Source: Brachypodium distachyon (lineage: Eukaryota > Streptophyta > Magnoliopsida > Poales > Poaceae). Taken from it: DNA of 64,000 nt. Positions 1-10,756 of this stretch are shown piece by piece (within the stretch, counting starts at the first letter, position 1; each line of letters opens with the position of its first letter). The notes beneath the pieces are model-generated. The model did no database searches. It was not told where the DNA came from and saw only the letters and a program-made list of their open reading frames with translations. The position numbers were made by a program, and so were the translations under genes. The stretch lies in assembly GCF_000005505.3 (NCBI RefSeq), contig NC_016131.3:57335355-57399354 (forward strand), given 5' to 3'.

Positions 1-1
1 C

Positions 2-70
2 CCGGTGTACGGCCTGTCCTGCAGAGAGGGGGAGCAGAAGAGATGCTGTTTCGACTACGTGCAGATCTAA
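2..70 (+). CDS. possible 3' end of an unidentified protein-coding gene
   Basis: Frame 2 is open from the window edge to a TAA at 68-70 and would encode a short C-terminus ending CCFDYVQI. Almost every third codon position is G or C, as in GC-rich grass exons, and the DNA after the stop turns AT-rich like a 3' UTR. The other two forward frames are also open here, so the call rests on codon bias and on the composition change. I do not recognise the family. Any upstream exons lie outside the window. Confidence 0.35.
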   Translation, partial: PVYGLSCREGEQKRCCFDYVQI

Positions 71-907
71 CTGGACGGGTCCAGTTACTTGTTTATTTCC
101 TCTTGTTATATGTCAGTCAGTGGCGGATCACGGGAGCTTGGGCAAAATGCATGCCGTCTGTTCTAAGCTAAAATTGTCCATACAAATTTGCTAACTTAAT
201 CATTATACTTACAGTACTTTATTTTGAAATGAGTTCAAATTGGGATACTGAGCGAGTGCCCCGGGTCGCCGGGCGGTAGCTTGCTCCGTCAAGGAGTTCA
301 TCACAAATAACAATATCTAGTCCTGAGAGATGGAGAAAAGAACAAGCAGCAGGAGGATAATTCTTGCGAATTCCCAGCTCCTTTGGATATTTCCTCCTAA
401 ACCATATATACTTCGTATTCTCCATTTTCGTTCCGTAGAAATTAGAAAGAAGAAATTAAGGAGAGACGAGGCAAAACTTTTTTTTTTGAGCGAAAGGCAA
501 AACTTGGTGATATATATGATCAGGATCGGGGAATTTAGGGGCACCAACACATCCAGATACAGGCAGATATAGGTTTGGGCTTTCACGTTTGAATTCACGG
601 GCCCATACTAGACGCGATACGACAGACGGCCCATACTGGCTTCTCGAACCATTCGTCCAAAATAAATAAAAATCAAATTGCGCGGCAAATACACCACCAC
701 GCAAAAGCACAACATCTGGATCACTGCTGCAATGCCGAGATCTAAGTGCAAACATTTCACGCATTGATGACCAGGCAAAAATACACCAGGAAGTTTCTAC
801 CGTCAAAATTGATCTGTACGTAAAAGCTCCCAAGTACAGGCTAATTGAAGGAGCTCCGACGAGATCAAAAGGAGCAGACAAATTCTTACAGCCCAACAAT
901 GGACCGT
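71..907. other. intergenic DNA, no gene seen
   Basis: AT-rich sequence with short random frames only. It may begin with the 3' UTR of the gene ending near position 70. The final bases, AATGGACCGT (898-907), are the left target-site duplication of the retroposon that follows. Confidence 0.5.
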
Positions 908-2290
908 TGTCGTATCTAGAGTAAGAATTAGAGACCCCCCCCGGTAACCCTCCTCTGGCGACCCAGGGGAAACCCTAGCGCCGCCAACCCTTGACCCCTC
1001 CCCCGCATCGCCGCCACCGGAGGGGTGCCGGCGAAGCCTGCGCACCTCCAGGGAAGGTGGCAGCGGGGCGGATCTCCTCTTCTCGCGGCTCTTCTCGGGT
1101 CCATGGCGAGCAGGGAGTTTGCCGCCACGCGTGGCGGCGGCGGCGTTGTGGCCGTGGTGGGCGCCGTCGGTGCGAGGCAGTGCTGCGCCGATCTGGGCTT
1201 TGCTTGCGGGGAGGCCGGCCCTTTGGAGGCGCGTGGCTGCTTGCGGGGAGTCGCACGAAGCTCCTTCAATCTGTGGGGCTGCGGCCGGCGGCACGTGGCG
1301 GCCGCCAATCTGCAAGGGCGGCGCGGGGTGGCCGTCGGTGTGGCTCGATCTGGAGGTGGAAGCACCGGATCCGGGGCGGGTGGTACCGGATCCGGTTGGC
1401 CTCGCAGCCGATCTGCGGTGGGATGCGTGGAGGTGGCCTCGATCCGTGGAGGCCGCCGTCCGTGATGTGGCGGGCCCATTCTGGGCCTGGCGGGCCATGG
1501 CCGTGCTGTCCTGTTCCACTAATTGTGTGGCTAGGATGGTGGGGCCTGATCCGGTGCGTGGGGCGGTTGCGGCGCCCTGGCCGGTGCCCGGTGGTGGTTT
1601 GGCGCGTGGCATTCGGCGAGCTTCGCCGGCGCTCGTTGTGGTGAGGAGGCCTCTGGTCAGACTCGGCTATTCGGTCCTGTCCGCGGTGGGTTTGGTGGCT
1701 GCGGGTGAAAACCCTGCATCGACTTGGTCGGTGCCGACGATGACGGAGTCCTCAGACGTCGCTTCCTTCTTGAAGGCGTCGTTGAGCAGCTCTGCCACTT
1801 CCCACCCTTCGCAAACGAGGTGACTCCGAGCGAAAGCTCTGATCCGGTTTCCGGGTCAGGTAACGGCGACGTCCTCGGACGTCGCGTCCTTCTTGGAGGC
1901 GTTGCCTTTGGAGACCTCGTTTGGCGGCGGAGTTTGCTTGCTGTGGTCCTGGCCAGGGAGGACAACTTCGTGCTACACGGGCTTGCCGTTCCCGTCGGGG
2001 CAACCTCTTCAGTCTCCGGTCGTCGAAGAAGCCCCGCTCTGCCTACCTTCTTCTGGCGCAAGGACCGTTCCCTGTTTGATGTCATTGGAGCGGAGGAGGT
2101 CTTCGTCTTTGCAGTGGCGGCTTGTTTTTTCAGTTCCTGTGTATGCTCTTTGTCAGGGTTTTCCGCAGGGCTTTCCTTGAATAAGTCGTGCATTTGTATC
2201 GGTTTTTAGGCCCGGCTTTCCTCATTAACAGGGCCAACTCTATTCTTCTAATCGAATTGCGGGGATCGACCGTTGCGTCCTCAAAAAAAA
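908..2290 (+). mobile_element. poly(A)-tailed non-LTR retroposon, non-autonomous, with TSD
   Basis: A GC-rich block of about 1.38 kb ends in an A tract (2283-2291). It is flanked by a 10-base direct repeat, AATGGACCGT, at 898-907 and again directly after the tail (last base 2299; the repeat's leading As overlap the A tract). A poly(A) tail plus a variable-length TSD is the mark of target-primed reverse transcription. No reverse transcriptase or endonuclease domain is visible. The long frames on both strands are arginine- and glycine-rich by-products of GC content. It is either a non-autonomous LINE derivative or a full-length retrocopy of a transcript; the element family was not identified. 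Confidence 0.7.
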
Positions 2291-2299
2291 ATGGACCGT

Positions 2300-3612
2300 C
2301 GGGTTGTTGGATTCAGCTTTTTTTTACACGCTTTTTATTTTCAATTTTGACTTTTAAAGTTTTTTATTTTTTATTTTGAGCTTTTAATTTTTGAAGTTTT
2401 AGTTTTAGCTTTCTATTTTAGCATTTAATTTTTAATAAATTCGCAGTAAAAATTAAAGGGGGGGGGAATCCACCGCCCGTCGTCGATGATGGAGACGCCA
2501 GGACGAGCCACGATATATAGCGGTGCACGGCGGTTGGGCTGCTGGATCCGTTTGTAGGAGGACGCGACCACCTGGATCTGACCTCCTGGGGGGCCTTCCG
2601 TCGGATCTCGGGGCGGCTTTCGGCCTCCTGATGGTGCGTGTGGTGAGGAGGAGAAGGACGGCGACAACTCATGGTGGGGATGGAGGAGGTGGCGCACAGA
2701 GGAGGCGGGCAGGCCGAGGAGCGGTGGAACGTGGGGAGAAGGATCAGCATGGGATGGGGGCGAGGTAGATCTGATGTACTCGCGGCGGTGCGTGGAGAGA
2801 AGATGGCGACGATGATGAGGTGACGGGCCCCCGGGAGAGAGGAGGCACGAGAGCGAGAGACCAGGAAGAGAGGGGAGGGAACGTGGGGGTTAAGAGGTAG
2901 TACATACGCGCATTTTAGAAACCTCCCTCAAGATATTTGTTAGGAAACAACCTTGTAGAACATGTCCCCAAGATAACTATGAATAGACCAAAATAGGTAT
3001 ATAATATAATTTATGCAGGTTTCACAAATTAATCTATTATGCATGGATTCTTAATTTAATGAACTAAGAGTGGATATACAAAAAAAAAGAAATACTTTTG
3101 TTACAAAATGTATACATTAAGTGAAAATGTATATATGCAAACAAGACAAACCATAAAATTATATAACAAAACTTTGGATATAAATATTTAGCATCAATAT
3201 TATGTGGTTAATTTTGTTAAGCATAATAGCGAAGTATACTAATTAGAATCATATAATTCAAAAATTCATGTTGTCTTCGTCATTCATTTTATTGTTTTGT
3301 ATCTTAATGTATATTGTTCTATTTATAAACTTTGTTAAGTAATGACAATCTACATCAAGGTCAATCAGAGGACAGTAATGCAATCATTTCTACCGTTTTC
3401 TCTAATAACGTAGAATTGCATCCCTTCTATGATAAGTTTTACAAAAAACTGGGCTAGCTTGCACGGACTCGACGGGGATGGATACATCGGGTGCTGCGAT
3501 CCTTGACAAATGATGAAAATGTGAAACACCGCTGTTTGGATTAAGTTGCAACTGAAAATAAGAACACAAAAATTACACTTGTGTTGAAGAGTAAGCATAA
3601 AAATTACACTTC
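2300..3612. other. intergenic DNA: T-rich tract, GC-rich island, AT-rich tail
   Basis: Positions 2310-2450 are a T-rich low-complexity tract. A G run near 2458-2466 opens a GC-rich block to about 2900, followed by AT-rich DNA. No coding frame with a recognisable product is present. The GC-rich block may be a decayed transposon or a lost promoter, but nothing decides this. Confidence 0.4.
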
Positions 3613-4544
3613 GGGTGTGTTCGAAAACTCTCTGCTCCTCCAAAACTCCAGATATCCAGCTTCCCATCGCTACTCCAGCGTCTTGCATGAAGCAGGGAAC
3701 GTTCGGCAGCGCTCCGTTTTTTTCACTGGGCCGGAAGCCAATTAGCACCGAGTTAACAGCCCACTGACCGAGTTGCTGGATGCGTTCGGGAGCTGCCGCA
3801 TGCGAAGGCCCGCAGGAGAGAATTAGGCCATCTAATCGATCTCCTATGAATGGGATGAGCCCATTAATCGACCTCTTGTGCGCGAGTTTCCAGATGGCGC
3901 TAGTGGCGAAGCGGATGACATATCCCGACGACCTCCGTGACGTGGTAGACAACCAGGAGGACGAGGAAAGGCGGCACCGGGGCTTCACGGCACCCATGTG
4001 GGATTGGTTGCCGCCACCGGACTTCTTGTGGATGGACCCCTCTGCTCTCTAGGCCGAGCTCCTCCGCCAGCACGCCGGCTCTCTCTCGGCTTCGTCGAGC
4101 TTCGCCCCGACGTTCATTGCGGATGGACCCCTCTGCTCTCTAGGCTGAGCTCCTCCGCCAGCACGCCGGCTCTCTCTTGGCTTCGTCGAGCTTCGCCCCG
4201 ACGTTCACCGCTTCCGGTTATAGCGTACCGTCTGTTGAGTTGCTACGGCGGCGACTCCGCTCTGCATCTTTCTGCATCGGGCGAGGTGGAAGAGAGAAGG
4301 GGATCGGGAGGAGAGGAACAGGGAAGATGGGGATCGGTAAGGGAAACAGAACCAGGCAAAACGACCGTAATTTCATCCTGCTCCACGTTTTGCAATTCCA
4401 GGAATCTCCAAAAGAAATGCTCCAAGTTTTGTACAGCAAATTAGACTAGCTTCTCAGATCTGGCTTCTTGGAGTTAAGGTGTTTGACACTGCTCCACGAT
4501 GGAATTTTGGGAAGCTGGAAGCCAGAGGACTTCCGAACACACCC
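3613..4544. mobile_element. Harbinger/Tourist-like DNA transposon, non-autonomous
   Basis: The segment starts GGGTGTGTTCG and ends CGAACACACCC. The inverted match continues imperfectly inward, including a shared GGGAAGCTGGA-type block. The flanking trinucleotides are TTC and TTA, close to the TTA/TAA duplication of PIF/Harbinger elements with one change. There is no transposase. The interior is GC-rich and holds a 101-bp tandem duplication. A hAT relative is the alternative, but an 8-bp TSD is not seen. Confidence 0.55.
4031..4209 (+). repeat. 101-bp tandem duplication inside the Harbinger-like element
   Basis: The stretch beginning GATGGACCCCTCTGCTCTCT at 4031 recurs at 4132 with very few differences, running through the GAGCTTCGCCCCGACGTTCA segment. 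The second copy is partial, ending near 4209. Confidence 0.85.
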
Positions 4545-4582
4545 TTATTCTGAAACAGGAAACAAAAAAGATAAAAGAAAAA

Positions 4583-4652
4583 ATGAGCCACAGAGAACTC
4601 GAACCTGGAATTTGTTACCTCTACAGTCCATCAACCACTAAGCCAACAACCT
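4583..4652 (-). other. tRNA-like relic with RNA polymerase III A and B boxes
   Basis: Read on the minus strand, 4645-4635 is TGGCTTAGTGG, a match to the A box, and 4605-4595 is GGTTCGAGTTC, a match to the B box. They are about 30 bases apart, as in a tRNA gene. A short T-rich stretch follows. The acceptor stem does not pair well, so this is not a functional tRNA. It is more likely a SINE head or a tRNA pseudogene. Confidence 0.4.
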
Positions 4653-4664
4653 GATGTTGTACAT

Positions 4665-6046
4665 TTTTTTTTGTGGAAAGTAAAACATATATTACATTAG
4701 AGCACCGATACAAGGTGACGAACTTCGACAAGCGAAGTTAACATATATAGGATTTTGCGACAAACAGATAAGTAGTAGCTCAAGAAGATGCTCACAACAA
4801 GAATGAGGATGACCGCGGAAGGAGCCTGATGGCGGATCGGGCGAGAACTCCGACGCGCAACCACAACCATAGTCTTCAGGGACCTCAGACCAATGCGCTC
4901 GCCTATAGTATCCTGATGGCTCTCCCAGAGATCTGCTAGGCTTGTGCACCTGAGGTTGAAACCAACCGAGCCGTAGATTTTCATAAGCCTCACCAAGCTC
5001 AGTTGTAAGCTCACCCTTCCATTAAGTCTGAGGTTCAGCAACGACAACGGTCTCACGCGCCATCGGTGAAACTCTCGAATGGAAAGGCTCTAACATCCTC
5101 ATATGAAGCATCTTCAAACTCATTACTGATCCAAATGCAACAAAGATAAAGATCATTGTGCTCCACCTCACCTTCAAGCATTGAGGCCATGTGATGAGTA
5201 ACCAATCTTGCCTCATATGCAACGAGCAAAGTCTCCCAAACCAGCTCACCAGAATTTGTAGTCACCACCACAGTGACAAGGCCAAATTGCCGGTGAAATT
5301 GCATATAATTGACCAAAAGAAAGAGATGGTACTTCTTTCCCAGCTTCAGAATCTTGTTGTCAGCAGATGAGGAATTGAAATTGCTACTAGCAATAACCCA
5401 AGAATACTCCAGGAGAAAAAAACACTTGCTATAACCTAGGGTATTAAAGTGGGCGACAGGCACTAGACTTGGATTTGTCGATTACGGCTGTGTGGGCGAC
5501 GAAGGCCAAGGAGAATCCTCAAGCCATCTCGCCGGCCACTTCAAGACCACCCGACTCTCAGCATCCGACGGAATGCCCATCAACGATTCCGTTGCTACGG
5601 AGAGAACCCATTCCTTTGGTCCCTTTTTGTGCACAACACGCACCTGATCTCCTCTGCAGGGAAGCCGAGACTGAAGGAATCCACCATAAAACGCTTGGAA
5701 CGGACAAAGGCAGCAGGTGCAAGGGGTCTTGGAGGACGACTCCCCAGGCCGGGGAAACAGCATTTCCCGCCAAAGGATCGCATCTTGAAGTAACTTCCGG
5801 CTCCCAATCACCATCGGCCTGGCCACCTCGGTCAGATCGGGAAGATGAAGGAGAGGGGAAGAAACCCAAGGATCTGGTTTATTGAAGGGGAAAACGAAAA
5901 GAAGGAAACTAACTATACCTAACCACGCACATACCTCCCTTCCCCCATCCACTCCGCTGCCGGCTGGAGGGAAGGGGAAGGGAGGCAGGCGACGCTAACG
6001 GCACGCGGCCACGCACGGAGCGGTCGATCTCCACCTACTACTCCTC
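4665..6046 (-). mobile_element. minus-strand poly(A) retroposon or processed retrocopy with 11-bp TSD
   Basis: The direct repeat ATGTTGTACAT occurs at 4654-4664 and 6047-6057. Just inside the left copy is a T run (4664-4672), which is a poly(A) tail on the minus strand. The minus strand therefore reads as a complete 1.38-kb retroposed transcript. Two long minus-strand frames (5952-5482 and 5463-5053) are open but have no domain I recognise, and none resembles reverse transcriptase. It may be a processed pseudogene of an unidentified mRNA or a non-autonomous LINE product. Confidence 0.65.
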
Positions 6047-6057
6047 ATGTTGTACAT

Positions 6058-7207
6058 GTTCAGTTGTTAACGTACTTATCTAGTTTGTCCCTCACAAACT
6101 TCAGCACAGATCTCGAAAACTGATTTGACGGTCCCTACCGTCGACTGAGAAATAAGAATTCTCAGGCAACTGAGAACTAGCAAATCCGTAAAGAAAATTA
6201 TAACGGCGTTTCTTTGAATCGATAAGTTGCAGTGACATTTATGTAATTTTTCCTTGCAAATATAGGACTGAGCGAGAACTTCTTTGCCATCGGTGATAGC
6301 ATCTTCTCTTTCCCAAGTATTTATCATCCGGAGATTAATTCCGTCGAGATGTTTCCCCACTTACCTTGGTCTATTGATACAGATTACTCCGGTGTACACA
6401 TGTGCTAGCTACCACTTTCGGTTAGAATAGAAGTGAATGCATTTTCCACTTATGTGCATCCGAATTGTGTTAAAAGATATTACCTCGTACCGATGTACTG
6501 TCCCTTTTCCCGTTTGTAAGATCATTTTTAGATCATCAATTTGATAAACAAAATACAGAGTATGAGTTTTATGCGACAAAAGTATGTCTTCATATGTTTC
6601 TCTGAAAATATGAGTATAACCATACAATCTTTGTGCAGTACATACAATACATAAGATTTTTGAAATCGACGATGTGCGAGACTTGTAAATCGAAAAGAAG
6701 GAAGTATATCTATAGTCATGGAAGTTTATTTTATTTTTCCGAGGGATATAGCCGCGGGCAAAGACATTGGGCTAGTTCCATGAATGTACTAACAAGTAAA
6801 CGATCGATTTCCATCCGCAAAAACCGAGTCAAAGATATTGCACAGTTGCAAGATCTCACGAGCCGCGAACGGGTCAGAACGACGGGCTTTAACGGAGCCA
6901 TTTGGATGACGAAGCTGCATACATGCATAGCATAGAGTCACCTTACAGCTTTTTTGAGATCGCTACAGGTAACACACTTTTCTGTTTTCACGCAATTTTT
7001 TGTCTGCATGCAAGTGACAGTGTTATATCTATCCCGTGTGTCATGAGGCCTCTGTCCGTTTCTGAATGTCCCGTGCATGGGTTCCCTGTGACATTTGGCA
7101 GGAGACGAGGCCTTCGACGGGTCAAATCGTCAAACGAGGGGAAACGAATATGAAAAGAGGAGAGAAAGATGGTGACAAGTGCTAACAACGACCACAGCAG
7201 ATTATTA
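6058..7207. other. intergenic DNA, no gene seen
   Basis: Mixed-composition sequence with only short frames on both strands. No gene, RNA or clear repeat boundary was recognised. Confidence 0.4.
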
Positions 7208-7446
7208 CTGCTTCCGTCCTACAATATGGGTCATATTAGGGTTCGGTTGATCAAATTTTTGATTATAAATTACTTCATGAATATGTAACTAATGTGATCA
7301 AAATCATATCCATGAGCAAATATCTTTGAATAGAAATATAATAGATATGAATTTATGTCATATAATTATATATTAATAGAGTAAATTGTGGTCAAAGCAT
7401 TGGTCAAAGGAAACCTAATTCGTTTCTTATTGTTGAACGGAGTTAG
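7208..7446. mobile_element. Stowaway-like MITE, 239 bp
   Basis: The ends are CTGCTTCCGTCCTACAATA and the inverse of CTAACTCCGTTCAACAATA, degenerate forms of the CTCCCTCCGTCC terminus. TA dinucleotides flank it at 7206-7207 and 7447-7448. The interior is AT-rich and non-coding. Confidence 0.75.
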
Positions 7447-7448
7447 TA

Positions 7449-8494
7449 ATCAGCAGATGGATGCAGTAAATAAATACTCCAGCATTTTGAGGTCTGATTT
7501 TGCAGTTGATTAAATGCAAGTTGGGTGAGCTTTTGTTGTCGGACGCCGATGGCAGCGTGCGGCGTAGTGGTGGGGGGAAGACGATGGCGTCAGGAGTGTT
7601 TCGACTGGCAAGCAAAGGAAGGAACAGGTCGACATTTGGAGCAGGTGAGGAGTGCATGGCATTTGTTTATCTACCAAGCTAGCAAGAGCATATGCGAACT
7701 GTGGACCAAGGCTTGGCCGAGATTATGTCATTTCATTCTAATCCGCCCGAATTTGACTATTCGAGTCATCGAGCTCATAATTTCTGAGCTGATACGCAAT
7801 CACTCTCTGTAATTAACTGACGGCATTGTTCGTTCACCGAACTGGCAATGCCACTCACTCACTGATTAATTTGGCAAAAAAATTTACCACTGCATGAATG
7901 TAGACACATTTATGCACCGGGTTGGGTTTTACTTGTCCGGCGAATGTCCGGTTTCACCAAAGACAGCGGCAAGGAATGGAATCTTCTCTCCCAGCAGCAG
8001 CAGCTAGCAGGTAAAAGTAAACAAACAACCAAGAAAAGAACGCAGCTGGCTGGCCGAATGCAATACAAACAGCAACAAAATTCCAGCAGTAAATATATAT
8101 AGCATACCCGGCCGTGGTAAGATCCGGAGTTTTGTACCATCACCACCAGCTCTCTCCCCGTGCGTGCGTGCGTGCGTTCGTGCTTACCTGCAGTTAGTGC
8201 TGTCAGTAACGAACTGTAAAACTTTGGCAGCAAAAGAGCTGTCAGTAACGAACTGTTAAAAACATTGGCAGCTAGCAAATGGATACAAACAAGCAAGTCG
8301 GCCGTCGCGCCATTGGACCCAGCCGCCCTTGCAATTTCGCTTCCTGCGTCACCTTCGTCGTCGTCGTCCTCCTCCTCCGGCCCGTCCCTTTCTCCTCGGC
8401 GAAACATGTCGCCATTAGATGCGACTTGCTATATATACTGTAGTGCGCGCACTATACCCATATACATCACATATCTATACATATACTCTACTGC
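7449..8494. other. intergenic DNA upstream of the kinase gene
   Basis: No gene is visible. A short GTGC/GTGCG microsatellite lies at about 8158-8183 and a TCG/TCC trinucleotide stretch at about 8356-8378. The segment includes the distal promoter of the gene starting at 8613. Confidence 0.5.
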
Positions 8495-8503
8495 TATATA
8501 TAA
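8495..8503 (+). promoter_or_regulatory. candidate TATA box of the N-acetylglucosamine kinase gene
   Basis: TATATATAA lies about 115 bases before the start codon at 8613. That would place transcription start near 8525-8535 and give an 80-90 base 5' UTR. Another TATA-like string, at about 8428-8436, is an alternative. This is inferred from position and motif only. Confidence 0.4.
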
Positions 8504-8612
8504 CAAAAGCTGCAGTCACCAATCGAGCTAAGCTAGCTGCAATTGGTAGCTAGGGAGAACAGAGAAAGAAGAAGATACCTTTAGACTTTGGAGTGTCTGT
8601 CTGGGGTAGAGA

Positions 8613-10756
8613 ATGATGCAGAGGTACACGGCGAGGGAGATATGGGACATGGAGGAGCGCCAGAGCCCGCGCGCCGTAGGGTGCGGCGGCAGCGTCGTCC
8701 TCGGCGTCGACGGCGGCGCCAGCAACACCGTCTGCGTCTGCATCCCGGCCACCGCCGCCATGGACATGTCGCCTTTCGCCGATGACGGCCCACCGCTCCC
8801 CATCCTCGCCCGCGCCGTCGCCGGATGCTCCAACCAGAACTCCGTCGGAGGTAACCACCACGCTGCCATTCTTCAGGAACCAAACGGGCATCGATCATCA
8901 AAAGCTAGCTTGATTAATTTGCCAAGAATTATATGTATTCTTCAGAGGACAGGGCGAGGGAGACGCTTGAGCGGGTGATGGCGCAGGCGCTGCACAAGGC
9001 TCGCCGGAGACGGTCCAGCGTGGCCGCCGTCTGCTTGGCCGTCGCCGGGGTCAACCACCCCATCGACCAGCACAGGATGCTGGACTGGCTCAGGTCAGTC
9101 AATTCGCCCCCCTCCTCTTCCTGCACTGAAGATATCTCTTATCTTAACTGCATTCAAATCCATAGATAATACTACAGGAAACTGAACGGAATTGAACTGA
9201 CACTAAGATTTAACACATGTGTTTCCTGCAGTGAGATTTTCCCAAGTCATGTGAAGCTGTTTGTGGAAAATGACGCGGTGGCAGCGTTAGCGAGCGGTAC
9301 CATGGGCAAGCTCCATGGGTGCGTGCTCATTGCCGGGACAGGGACGATCGCCTACGGTTTCACCAGCGACGGCAGGGATGCCCGGGCAGCTGGTGCAGGG
9401 CCAGTGCTAGGTGACTGGGGCAGGTACATACATATATACAACCACTCTCATTTCTAACTATATCTTTCAACTCACATGTTAAATTCTGCTACAGCATACT
9501 ACTCTGCATTTCTTCTAAAAGCTAGTTCATGTCAGGAGCAATTACTGAATCTGATTTCTTGCTATATGGCAATATGTATATGCAGTGGATATGGGATTTC
9601 TGCACAGGCATTGACAGCAGTTATCAGGGCCTATGACGGCCGAGGTCCTGAAACGGTGCTTACAAACAACATCCTTGATTTCCTTGGACTCGAGTCACCT
9701 GACGAATTAATAGGGTAAATCCTTTCCGCTCCACTGACTTCTTTGGTTCTACTTCATGTGAACATAGGCAAAAGTTTGTTTGACTTACCATTTAAAGAAC
9801 ATATACTCGAATAGCCATCATCTGAATATTATGTGAACTGAACCATAATACTAACCAGAATTGAAGAGCACATAATGGAACACCACAAGGAATGCGCCAC
9901 TGTAAAAATCGAAACACTTACTTACATGTTGATTCTTCTCACAACAGTTGGACATATGAAGACCAATCCTGGGCGCGCATTGCTGACATTCTCCCTGTGG
10001 TGGTAGAATCTGCCGTTGGCGGCGATGAAGTAGCAAACAAGATCTTGCACAATTCAGTTGGTGAACTGGCTTCCAGTGTCAAGGCTGTTGTACAGAGACT
10101 TGCGTTGAGTGGCGAAGGTGAACTAGGAACTTCTTTCTGAATGACATGCAGAATAGGCCATGCACAAAATACATAGGGTATTCTCATACATAAGAATTAC
10201 AAATGAGAAATAATTTGATGCCTGCACAAAAAGTAGAACTTCTGAATCATCCGGATTCGGTTACCCCATAAACACAGATTTCAAGATGCTTCTGGCCTTT
10301 TGCTTTTGCAGATGGAAAAGATTTATTTCCACTTGTTATGGTTGGCAAAGTTCTTGAGGCAAACAAGAGGTGGGACATTGGGAAGGAAGTGATAGATTGT
10401 GTTACCAAGACTTATCCAGGAGCCTATCCAATACACCCCAAGGTGAACAAAACACACTTTGATTCAGATCATAATGTCTACTAGGAAGTACTCGAGATTC
10501 CGCTATCTTAATTAGGGGATTGACGGAAATGATTTTATTGACGTCAGGATACAAAATTAAGGAAAGTTAAAAAGATCAACTTAAAATAGCTATATTGAAA
10601 TCCAGAAAGAAGATATTCAGATCCTATTCCGATTAATTTTCACAGCGAACTTATGTTTGGTTGTACCTGCAGGTGGAACCAGCTGTTGGTGCAGCATTAC
10701 TAGCATGGAATGCTATAGCAAGTGAATTAGATGATGATCTTAGGACTGCTGTTTAG
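8613..10756 (+). CDS. N-acetyl-D-glucosamine kinase (BadF/BadG-type ATPase family)
   Basis: Seven exons join in frame: 8613-8850, 8946-9093, 9232-9423, 9586-9714, 9948-10117, 10312-10442 and 10673-10756 (TAG). All introns are GT-AG, and the product is 363 residues. The enzyme phosphorylates GlcNAc to GlcNAc-6-phosphate with ATP, a salvage step toward UDP-GlcNAc in the cytosol. The fold is the actin/hexokinase type. The phosphate-1 loop is VLGVDGGASNT (about residue 29). AGTGTIAYG and GAGPVLGDWGSGYG (about 150-195) are the phosphate-2 and following loops characteristic of plant homologues. VEPAVGAALLAW near the C-terminus fits the family. A second in-frame ATG follows directly at 8616. One oddity is a lysine at residue 305 (MVGKVLE), where I expect glycine. 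Confidence 0.93.

Noticed and set aside
803..1823. Several overlapping frames of 146-269 codons on both strands
   Set aside because: They are Arg/Gly/Ala/Pro-rich, overlap in all phases and lie in a GC-rich retroposon bounded by TSDs. No domain or splice context is present.
7427..7812. Small frames near 7.5-7.8 kb as a gene
   Set aside because: Both strands are open only briefly, with no motif, and they adjoin a Stowaway element.
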